Positions 38,453 through 48,365 of a stretch of DNA of 64,000 nt are shown here, piece after piece. Source of the DNA: Phylloscopus collybita (lineage: Eukaryota > Chordata > Aves > Passeriformes > Phylloscopidae); NCBI GenBank assembly GCA_027886175.1, contig JAJNNQ010000018.1:20007001-20071000 (forward strand). Reading direction: 5' to 3'. Each line of letters opens with the position of its first letter. Position 1 is the stretch's first letter. The translations under genes were made by a program, and so were the position numbers. Below the pieces are notes generated by a model, which worked only from the letters and a program-made list of their open reading frames with translations, was not told where the DNA came from and searched no databases.

Positions 38453-39151
38453 TGTTGGTGCCCAAACATTGACACATTTTATTTAAAAGTAAAAGAGGCA
38501 GAGAGAAAGAAAGAGAAAAGAAAGAGAGAAAGAGAGAGATGAAAGAGTGTGCCTGGGGGACTGGGGACAGGCGATGAGTGGCAGGGGTTGGGTGGAAGCA
38601 CATCACCCATCTGAGGGTCCCAGTGATGTCTTGTTGCTCTCCTCCATCTGCTCTCCTTGATGGCATCGAGGGCCCCCCATCGCTGCAGCCACGCTGAGAG
38701 TACAGAACCCCTGGGTTAATATACATTTGGGCAGGTGGGAACGTGTCTCCTTTGCGGGGGGCCTGTTTGACACTGTCCCTTGAAACACTGAGGAGCTGCC
38801 ACATCAGCTTTGGTGCTCTGGTGTGGGGTCTGGTCACCCCTTTGGGGGGCCCTTTGATGGGCCATGATACCTCTCTGCTGTGGGTAAGATTTTCCTGGGT
38901 GAGGGGCCCTCAGATTGGCTCCTCTGCACATCAGAGGAGGAGCTGTCACTGCCTCTGACCGGAGTCTTTCCAACACACCCAAAGCCTCTCTCCTCCCACC
39001 CTTTGGTGCCAGGGTCTGTTTGATCCTGGCAGCTGATAGCCTTGGGACTCTCATCTCCTCCCTGAAGGTGTTAAGCTTGTAGTTTGTGAACATCCCCATC
39101 CTTGAGTTGCTATTTTGTCTCATCTACATCAGCAAACAGTGTAGGGCCTCA
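38453..39151 (-). mobile_element. solo retroviral LTR, inverted (ERVK-like candidate)
   Basis: A 699-bp GC-richer segment with abrupt edges. Read on the minus strand it starts TGAGGCCCTAC and ends GGGCACCAACA, so it has TG and CA ends, flanked by a near-identical 6-bp duplication. In the same orientation there is a TATA-like 'gtatatta' (complement of 38717-38724) and an AATAAA signal (complement of 38478-38483), preceded by a long C/T-rich run (complement of the purine run 38487-38545). Open frames of 129 and 135 codons on the minus strand show no recognisable domain. The AATAAA lies only about 25 bases from the end, leaving a very short U5, which is unusual. An alternative reading, with a primer-binding-site-like word just inside the edge, is given in the findings. 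Confidence 0.55.
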
Positions 39152-39157
39152 CTTAGA
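39152..39157. repeat. probable target site duplication (right) of LTR at 38453
   Basis: CTTAGA, one mismatch to 38447-38452. Confidence 0.55.
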
Positions 39158-40138
39158 AGGCCTGTTCAGGGTGTGGTGGTATTCATTGCAGCTTTTGTAA
39201 CACAGTTCTTCTATAAGAGGCAAAAGCCTTTCATGAAAAGATTGAAATCATAAACTATAACATTTCAGTCTCTGACACACATCCCATCAGTGGCAGTGAG
39301 TGAGTAACTGTATGGTTCTCAGTTGTGGGGTGGGGTAAAGCATGACTGTCTTAGATAAATAAGTTTTTTTATAGTTACAATTATTTTTATGAGTCATAAA
39401 ATCTACATTTTAAAACCCTGTTTCAGAATGATACTTTAAAAACTGTGAGAAGTTCTGTGACATTAACTTTTAAGTTAAATATTTATTATATTTCTCATTG
39501 AAAGTTTCACAGTATCACCACCTGATAACCACGTTATCAACTTTAAAAATATATATTTTCACCACAGTTGCTAAACAGTGGAATAGTGAAATCAAATGTG
39601 TTTCTCAGGCATTCAAATGCAACTCTTTGTCTAAATATAGAGAAAACCTTTCTGCCTCACTTTCAGAAAAGTGCCACAATATTAGGAAACCATTTATTCA
39701 AATTGCAGAATTCAGTCACAAATTTTATGAAAATTAGTGGTGTCAACAAAAGACTAAATTCTGATATTTACATGCATTAAAAAAAATTCAACATCAAGCC
39801 TACCAATATCAAAAAAGCATCACAAAATTCAGAAAGCAGTGCTTAAAACAATAGTTTTGAAACTGTTACAGAGTAAAATGACTATGTGCAATTAATCAAG
39901 TAGCAGAAAATATCACAGGAAAAAACAGTCTAATGATTTGTTAAAATTTGTTAAAATTTGTTTAATATTTTTAATGGCAGTATTGCTGTAGTGTTGAATT
40001 AGGTATTGGCCAAGATGTGAAAATTTAATAAATAAGTACTTGGGTTTTTAAGACTCAGCATCAATTTCTCCTATGAGGGTTAGAAGTCGGTAGAGGATGA
40101 TGGGAAATAATATTGGATAGGTTTTTTGGGTTTTTTAT

Positions 40139-40170
40139 AACAAATTATATTGCTATAAATATAATTTGTT
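40139..40170. repeat. AT-rich inverted repeat, 13-bp arms
   Basis: 'aacaaattatatt' (40139-40151) and 'aatataatttgtt' (40158-40170) are exact reverse complements with a 6-bp spacer. Confidence 0.9.
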
Positions 40171-41978
40171 TTTATAACAAACGATATATTTTTATAAACA
40201 ATTATAACAAGAACAATTTTTTTGTTTGTTTCAGTTCTCCTATAATTGCAGCCACCTTTTGAATAGTTATAGGTTGTCCAAGAATATCTACATCCCCATA
40301 GGACTCATAATCAACATTTTCCAGTAAGCTTACTAAAGTAAATCTAACAAATATAAAACACTGTAGAACTATATCCCACAGAAAAAACTACAGAATTTTT
40401 CAAGGTCATCATTCCCATGTCCATAGTAGCTGAGAATCTGCCAAAACAGAACATCTGCCTCCCCCCCTCCCCCATTTAGATTAGATTAATACAGGGCAAA
40501 TCACAAACATCGGTCCAGTCCTTTGTGTCTTAAACATGAACCTCCATAACAGCTGATGTAACCACTAATATGAAAACATGAAAATAAAAACTTACTCTCA
40601 ATGTGAAGGAAATAGCATTTTGAAGATATTCCAGTGTATTTTCTGATGAGACTGGAATTGCATCCATTCTCACAGAGTAAGATTTATTTTTTCAGAATAA
40701 AGCGGGAACAAGAAAAAAAAGGTCAGGAATCTTCACAATAATAGGCAAATAATGAACTATTAAATATACCATACAACTCCTAATGCATTCCTAGATTGCA
40801 GAATGACCTTAAAGTGACTGCAAATATTCTACTATTTTAGATGAAATATGGATGACTTCATCACCTAAGGGTTTGGAAAGCCTGTTAAAAGCTGGTGACA
40901 TCCCAGCAATGACTTTTCTCACTTCAAGAGATCATGAAAGACAGATATATCTTTCTCTGCAAAGAAGAGGAGTGCAAGTGTGACACTGTATAAACTTCTG
41001 AGGTAGAGTATCTGTCAATTTTGAATGACTGGCATGACACTAATGAGCCAAAAGAAGTGCATGATTCATTAAAGGACAGTGTACATTAAAGCATGGCAAA
41101 TTTTGAAATCAGAAAATAAGCTGTTACAGAAAATTTGAAATTTTCTGGTTCTGAATGCTTTCCTTTTTCTTGTCTCAAGATTTCTTTTTTCTTCTCTTAG
41201 CCACAGATTTTTTCTTTCCTCTCCAAACCAGATTGTATCGAACAGTGAAAGACATAAATCACACACATTTTCTTCTTCTTTTTCTACCTACTTTTCCTCC
41301 TTCACATTAGAAGTTTATAGGTCTAACTTTTTTGAAGACTAATTCTTACAAGCTGGTACAGAGTGATTTTTAGTTCAGTTCCTATTTGTAGTCTGTCTTC
41401 CAATGCAGGATGTGAGGCCACAGTTGAAACACTAGAAAAACCTTAGTCTGGAAACTGGTTTCTGACTTCCTTGTGCTTTGTTTAGTGCTTTTCCAAGTGG
41501 CTTGTGGCTGTGCTACCTAGGAATTCATCACACAGTAAATCTGGGTGAACAAAACCAAACTCAGTCCTCAGACAGAAAATACAAGCATACTCAGGAATAG
41601 CTGAAGTGCAGTAGCTGCAGGGCCTTAACTGTCCTTGTTCCTTTTATTTACTGTTTTTGATGAAAAAGCAGTATTTGCATAGGTGTTGTGTTCCTACCTG
41701 TTCAAGATAACCGTGACCATCTTTCCAGCATCATCATCCAAAACTCTTATCAGGGTCCAGGTTAGCACATTATTTCCCCACACCATTATAAACAAGAATT
41801 ACTATATCTGATGTTATAAGAATCTGAATGATAGAATCAAATGATGCCTCACAATAAAAGATAATTACAATCTAATGTCAATCTATGTAAAGCTCAGGAT
41901 ACCTTCAGGCTATTTCTTATTCCCAGTCATAGCCAAGGAGCATTTTCATTCTGCTGTTATTTTCCATGAAAGCTAATG

Positions 41979-41998
41979 ATTTGTCATAATTGACAAAT
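41979..41998. promoter_or_regulatory. perfect dyad of TGTCA/TGACA around TAAT
   Basis: 'atttgtca' (41979-41986), 'taat', 'tgacaaat' (41991-41998). TGACA is the core of MEIS/PREP/TGIF-type homeodomain sites and TAAT a homeodomain core (family knowledge). The surrounding 41930-42130 is non-repetitive. Regulatory function is inference only. Confidence 0.2.
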
Positions 41999-42266
41999 GT
42001 GTGCTGCTAACAGCCACCTAAAGAATTGATGCTTATTCTTGGATCAAGGTAAAAAGCTCTCTGCCATTTCAATCACTCAGCTCAAAATAAAGTATAGCTG
42101 TCATGAGACTTATTCAAACACTTTTATTTATCCTGTGTTCTGTTATGCAAAATATTAACACTGATGTGTTTCAGCAACAGTTTCCAGCATGATTTTTTAG
42201 TACAAAAAGGAAAAAAAAGAATAATTTTTTTAATGACTGATCATTTTCTCAAGTGTCGTCTTTCAT

Positions 42267-42334
42267 TTCCTTCCTTCCTTCCTTCCTTCCTTCCTTCCTT
42301 CCTTCCTTCCTTCCTTCCTTCCTTCCTTCCTTCC

Positions 42335-42366
<32 letters not shown>
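42267..42366. repeat. compound microsatellite (TTCC)18 (TC)14
   Basis: Eighteen perfect TTCC copies (42267-42338) run directly into fourteen TC copies (42339-42366). This is a homopyrimidine tract of 100 bases on +. The open frames crossing it (Leu/Pro/Ser on +, Lys/Glu/Gly/Arg on -) are artefacts of the repeat. Confidence 0.98.
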
Positions 42367-42371
<5 letters not shown>

Positions 42372-45200
42372 CTCTCTCCTTGCTATTTCCTTGTATTTCT
42401 ACAACCATGTTTGTTACTATCAGTTGGGAAGAAATGTCCACCCTTCCTAAATAAAAATTTAAAAAACTTGGGCCATTTTAAAGGGATTACTCTGAGACAA
42501 GTCTAGTCTGCTGGACAAAAAACTTATGTGCTCTAGAAGTGTTAACTAAAATTATTCTTCTCTGAAACTGTTTCTGAACTAATCATCATTTACTCATGTA
42601 CCATACTGTAGAGTACATGTTACAGTGAAATCTTAGTCACTATTTATAACCAATAACTACATGCTTAAAATAAATGTTTATATATTTAATTTAAATGTAC
42701 AGGCTGTTGATTTTTTTTTTTTAGGTAGAAGTAGTAGGAAATCAGTGCTATAGTTTCAGCTGAATTAGAAATCTATAGAATTACAGGTGTCATTTCCTTC
42801 CTTACTTGTCATTTAAACCACTGAAAGTTAGGTTCCAGAACTAGTTGAACTGTTCACCATTATTTTATATTCCACAGAAATTGATAGGCTTCTCTGCTGG
42901 ATGACTCGTTCATCTGTCCTCACAGCATAAAACATCTTTAAAACTATGTTTTTTTACTGAATATAGAACAGCCTTAGATTAACTATTAAATTTCCAAGGT
43001 TTTTTTCAGGTTAATCCTCCATTTTGCTGTTTATTCAACTCTTCCTGAATTATCAACATGTACAGTGATAATGACACCATCCCCCCATGACTTCTGATTG
43101 GGCATTTCAACGTTGCCTATTCCCTATCTCTGCACAGAGATATGGACACCCTCTGTGGGTCTTGCCAATGCCCAACAGTTTGTTCCTTTGTCAGTGCTCC
43201 AAACACTGATTCAATATGCTCAAAAAACCCTGGTGTTTCTATAAATGCAAAATTTGAAAGGGGACGGCAGGAAAGTTTATCATTCAGGTTCAACTAGTTC
43301 CTTGCCAATAACATACTAAATAAAAGCAAGAATGTTTTTCATCTCTTTTGCCAGTTATTTCAGGGCTGTAAAATTTTGTTGTGTAATTCTGTGCCTTAAC
43401 AATATCACAGTGCTAATATACAGTGGCTGGTAATCTGACCTACTACATGAACAGCTGTAAAATGGTTTGGGGAGGTTACAGAGCTGTCATTTTTCACTCT
43501 AGATTGAAGAGTTTTCCTGTAATAAGAAGTCCTTCTATGTAAAAAGTATGATACCACCCTTAAATGCAACTTGAAATACATTAGCTCAGCACAACCACGA
43601 AGTTTGACACAGATCTTCTCCCAGAATACAAATTTTAACTCTAATTGCATTACAGCTTTATTAATTTCCCAACGTTTCCAGCGTGGTTTTATTGGCATAC
43701 TTTTGCAAGTCATTAATTGTGCATTCTGCCACTCTAGTTTTAATGACATTGTAATTTATTCCAAGACTGCTAGAGAAATGAACTGTATAGTTTTCATTAA
43801 ATGGCTTGAAAAAAAGTAATAAACACACAAATAAATACTTACTAATAAACAGATTATTTACAAATATTTCAAAACACTGGAAATATCTCTTGAGACAACA
43901 ACAAAAGAAAAAGACAAAATACAAGTGCAAATTTTTTATGGACAAAATAAAACACCATAAATCTTATCAGAGCTTTCCATCAAATTATTTTTCTCTTACT
44001 TTAAAAGTACAGTACCAATGGAAACCTGAAATTCTATTTGTTTTGAACTATCTGTTCATAATACTTCCTGGCCTTACAAATACAAACAAACTCTTGAAAA
44101 TCTCTCGTGAATACTTCTAGATGTTACTCCTTTCTCACAGCATCTGAAATATTAAATAACAATAATACTAATTTCAACCTTTTTTCTGAGTATGGAAGTA
44201 ATTTGATAGAAACATTCAACAGAAGTCCAAATATAAAATCAAATTTTCAATGGTGCATGGAATAACCCAGGAAAACATAATAAGGTTCAAGACCTAGTAA
44301 GAATGAAAAAAGTGTAGCTAAAAAAGACTCAAACCTTTCAGGCTACAATGAAGGCACACTGAAGAGCTGGACTGGGAGAAATACATTTCACTGAACAAAT
44401 ACAGTCAAGCATCAGCACACCACCATTTAACTGTATGGAGAGGGTAGGAAAAAATTAAAGGACTTGAAAGCCTTAAAGGAATTAAATGTTTAAGGGATTA
44501 AAAATGAAAGTTTACCTAAGAATTTCAGCTTGAATAATGTTTTATTAATTATTTTATTTAGTTATACTCCCTCCTTCTCTTTTTTCCCTTCCTCCCATCC
44601 TTCCTTTATACTTTGCTTCTTTTCTTTGATATGGCATTGATCTGGAATAGATCCTCTTGTTTCAAAGTGTCTCTTCACAATATCAACTTGTGTCTGAAAA
44701 AAAAAAATTGAAAAGCACAATAGGCATTCTGGGTCTAGGCAAATTTGGTGTAGAAAAAAAGTGACTATACATGTCAGCAAAATTCCCAGAGTCAGTGTAG
44801 CAAAGTAATTTTGTGATTTTTGCCTTTTCTGGATCTATTTAGTCCTCCACAGAAAGATGGTCTTCAAACACCTTCAGAGAAAACAAAATACAAGTTCCAG
44901 GCTTTTAAATGAGAGAGCTATTTTTTATCAGTTGAGAAAAAAAGGATGATAAGATGTAATAAGTCCATGATATCTATTTTCTCTTGACTACAGGCAGATA
45001 TTACAGTTTGCATAAAGCTCTAGAATCATGGAATCTTCCAAATATCTGGATTCTGCCTGAATTTGGTATTGGACTGTACTGGTCTGTAGGCTACTTATTG
45101 CTACACATTTACATGATTATGTTAATACTGCATATTCTTTCTATACCCTTATTGTTTTCATAGGCACAACTTGATACAGACATTGCTGGCTTCACCATGA
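42367..45200. other. unique AT-rich noncoding sequence
   Basis: No gene or repeat family recognised. Open frames of 114 codons (43405-43749, -) and 104 codons (43806-44120, +) overlap others on the opposite strand and show no recognisable domain. Confidence 0.5.
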
Positions 45201-45810
45201 TTTTAGAAACCTGGAATTATTTATGTTGGAAAAGACATCCAAGCTCATTGTGTCCAAACATAAACTCAGCACTGCCAAGTCCCCCACACATTATGTGTCT
45301 AAGCACCTGATCTACATGTCTTTTAAATTCCTGCATGGATGGTGACTTAATCACTTCCCTGGGAAGCACCTTACAATGCTTGACCACCCTTCCAGTGAAG
45401 AAATTTTTCCTAATATTCAATCTAAACCTCCCTTGGTGCAATTTGAGCCCATCTCCTGCTTTCCTGTTTATAGTTACTTGGAAAAAGAGATTGGCCAGCC
45501 CCCTTTCAGGCAGTGGTAGAGAGTGATAAGTTTTCCCCTGAGACTCCTTTTCTCTAGACTAAACATTCCCAGCTCCCTCAGCTGCTCCTCATAAGATTTG
45601 TGCTCCAGACCCCTCACCACCTTCATTCTCTGGACATGCTCCAGCACCTCAATGTCCTTACAGTGAGGGGCCCAGAACTGAACACAGGATTCAAAGTGAG
45701 GCCTCACCAGAGCCCAGCTCAGGGGGACAGTCCCTGCCCTGGTCCTGCTGAGTTGCTGATACAAGCCAGGATGCCTGCTGTCCACCTCGGTACACTGTTG
45801 ACCAACCCCC
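45201..45810 (-). mobile_element. CR1 LINE 3' part, antisense, best preserved copy
   Basis: On the minus strand 45474-45836 reads as an open frame with the characteristic end of CR1 ORF2: a 'LVRPH' stretch, then 'VQFWAP', 'IEVLEHVQR', '[10 protein letters not shown]' and '[10 protein letters not shown]'. After a break it continues in another frame (45217-45441) with 'QGRFRLNIRKNFFTGRVV' and 'LPREVI'. These residues belong to the C-terminal region after the reverse transcriptase domain. The sense 3' end is at the left ('ttggaaaagacatccaagc' on + near 45224) and its terminal octamers are decayed. The frame break between the two parts and the loss of the 5' end make it inactive. It is less decayed than the other CR1s here. 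No target duplication was found. Confidence 0.92.
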
Positions 45811-46570
45811 CTGGTTTCAAAAACAATGTATTTCAAAGAAGACTTAGTAGCATGTTTCTGGCCTAGAACTTCTTAGGTGACATATTTTTGACACCATAAT
45901 GATTTCCCACAAAAATTAATTGTCACTATCTTCAGATAAAAAGTTGGAAGGACTTTTATTTCATCTGAAGTCTGAAATGCTGGGCATTAAATCCATCAGC
46001 TTATTATGACCATTTCTACCATTTCTACCTTCACCTTTATTCCCACTTTAGTGCCTGAGGTTCTTTTCTGCAAATGTCCTTCCAAAGCCCTGAAGTCTAG
46101 CAATAATAACATATTGTAAAGTTTTTTTCTTTATGCAACACACAATATCACATTATGTCTTTATTCTGTTTCCTATAATATTTCCTATAGTATTCCTATA
46201 GTATCTGTATTATTTTTGAGACACTTGACCATGTCTTTGAATAAACTCTATTGTCCCCCTTTATCATTTTGTGTTCCTTCACAAAAAGGTTAGTTTTTTC
46301 TTACTCAGCTCCTGTTGAGCAGTAGAGTCTCTTCTGTCACTTGCATGACTTCTTCACACATCAAAATTTCAAAATCCCTGAATTCTTTCCTGTCAGGCTA
46401 CACCTCATAATTCCTGTTCCATAAATACTTTTTTCATATTTCCATTTCCCTTAAACCTTTTCCATGTCTTTTTCTTTTGTTTATTGTGACAATGATTCAC
46501 GTTTCCTTATCTATTATCACTGGTATCAACACCACTGCTATTGTCATTTCTGCATTTTAGCTATTCATCC
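45811..46570. other. noncoding sequence
   Basis: No gene or element recognised. 'tttcctataatatttcctatagtatt' type short repeats occur near 46169-46202. Confidence 0.5.
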
Positions 46571-46658
46571 TTTTTTTTTTTGTTTTGTTTTTTTTTTTTT
46601 TTTTTTTTGTTTTTTTTTTTTTTTTTTTGTTTTTTTTTTGTTTTTTTTTTTTTTTTTG
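46571..46658. repeat. poly(T) tract interrupted by single G
   Basis: 88 bases that are T except for scattered single G. The Phe-rich open frame across it is an artefact. Its length and purity make it prone to assembly or sequencing error. Confidence 0.95.
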
Positions 46659-48189
46659 TCTTACACATCTTTTGATAATCTGCAAAATCCTGCAACTCAC
46701 TTTGGAAGGCACCTACTTCTCACTAGAATGCATTTTATAAGAGTTTGCAAAAAGAATGCATTATAAATAAAATGCAATATTATTTATATTCTTTTGCCTA
46801 ATTTTGTGCAGGCACCAGCTGCTGTTCTTGTGAATAGAGTTATTAGGAAGCTAGATGTGTCAGAAGACAAAAAAGCAAGGAATTTCAATAAGAAGATATT
46901 TTTAAATCAAAATCATCTAAAAGGACAAGGCACAAAAAAAACCCTCAACCAAAAAAGAAAAATACCCCAAACCAAAAACTGAAATAGATTTCTAACTATT
47001 GTAAATATTAGACATTCAAGCCCCTACCCAAATTTTTAGAATTTTGGGGAAGAATTAATTACTCAAAGGAAGCCTGTATTTGATGAGTTGTCTAATAACA
47101 TGCTAAAATAATTTCTAAAAGAGTTATTTTTTACCTCCTATCATTAAGTCAGTTGCAGCTGTCTCCCTCCTTTGTAATATTCAAGCTCTAATGCTTTTTC
47201 TCTAAATTCTATGTTTATAAAGGGTGACTTTTGTTTTCAGGAATATTGTCTCATTTGTGAGAAGAAAAGAGAATATATCCAAGAATCTTCAGTTCATGCA
47301 TAGCACATCAATCTTTTCTTGTTTTATGGTTCCTACTTGTGCTTCCAGAAAGTAAACCATTACCATACCATTCAGAATTAAAATATCATTTACGTTTTAA
47401 ATCATTGCCAAAATGTCTTTCAATCATCAAGTTTTGTCTTCATAAAAGGCTTTCAGGTTTACTGAAAAATTAAAATTTCACAGTATTCATTGAAGTGCTT
47501 TTGAGAAAGACAATATCCTGAAGGTATAAATCCAATTACATAGTTTCCATGAAATTAGCATAGTTGAAGTTATTTTGCTTCCTGAGAGCATAGTTTTTTA
47601 CATTTCTGAAAAAGGAAAAACATGATACAGTAAAATTTACAATAAAGTAAGAGGAAGGCCAATTTCAGATACTTCTGTTCCGGGAAATCTCATCTGTGTG
47701 TAGCCAAAATCTGTGACAGTTTCAATAGGATCAGATAGAATTTCTGAATGTTCCAATTTTGAATTTAACTGCTTTTATTGCTTTTTCATAAGCAATTTTT
47801 ACTTCCTTAGAACAAATTGATCAGTGCATCAGTTATAAAGTAGAACATTATAATATAGTATTCCAATGGAAAATTTTCTAGGAATTAAGAAAAATCCAGG
47901 ACATATCAATCACAACAGATCATACAAACTGTTCTGATCTTAAATGTTCATTAAGGTCTCCAAGATTCAAACATATATCCAGAATAATCTAATTCTCTTT
48001 CATATAGTTTTTTTTCATTCATATCTAGCAGGCCAGGTATTGGGGTCCTATTGAAAGGCATGTGATGGAAAAGACTTTGAAAGGAAAAATTTTCGGAAAA
48101 TAATACCAAGCTAATCTGATACCTGATGAATTTTTAATAAGTATCAAAAGTAAACTTCTCTTTCAAAGTATAGAAAAAGTACATTACAT
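46659..48189. other. unique AT-rich noncoding sequence
   Basis: No gene or repeat family recognised. Confidence 0.5.
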
Positions 48190-48365
48190 GAAAATTTAAT
48201 AATTATTCTTTCAGGTAACTGTAGAGAACAGTGTGGCCCGTTTGAGCCTCCATAGACTAGACATAGGCTAAACAACCCCAACTCATTTGATATCTCCTCA
48301 TAAAACATGTTTTCTACAACCTTCACAGAGTTTACTGCCCTTGTCTGGACATGAGAATGCATGAA
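48190..48365 (-). mobile_element. CR1 LINE fragment, old, antisense
   Basis: A decayed CR1 reverse complement: 'ggtaactgtagagaacagtg' (near 48215), 'tttgagcctccatagactag', 'ctaaacaaccccaactcatt', 'ctcctcataaaac' and 'gcccttgtctggacatg', in the usual antisense order. On the minus strand a short frame keeps 'FYEEISNELGLFSLC', which corresponds to the 'YEE..RELGLFSLE' segment of CR1 ORF2. It is much more diverged than the copy at 45.2-45.8 kb. Confidence 0.8.

Larger units (their letters stand above)
39158..42266. other. unique AT-rich noncoding sequence
   Basis: No gene or transposon recognised. It contains an A/T palindrome at 40139-40170 and a TGTCA/TGACA dyad at 41979-41998 (both listed), and a C-run at about 40462-40476. 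Confidence 0.5.

Noticed and set aside
38716..39123. 135-codon minus-strand open frame, the longest in the window
   Set aside because: It lies wholly inside the candidate LTR and shows no recognisable domain; openness fits the higher GC content.
42164..42454. Open frames of 96 (+), 65 (+) and 66 (-) codons
   Set aside because: They are translations of the (TTCC)n(TC)n microsatellite (Leu-Pro-Ser or Lys-Glu-Gly repeats).
45474..45836. 120-codon minus-strand open frame as a host gene
   Set aside because: It is the C-terminal end of CR1 ORF2, a retrotransposon fragment.
46464..46766. 100-codon Phe-rich open frame (+)
   Set aside because: Created by the poly(T) tract at 46571-46658; no protein character outside it.
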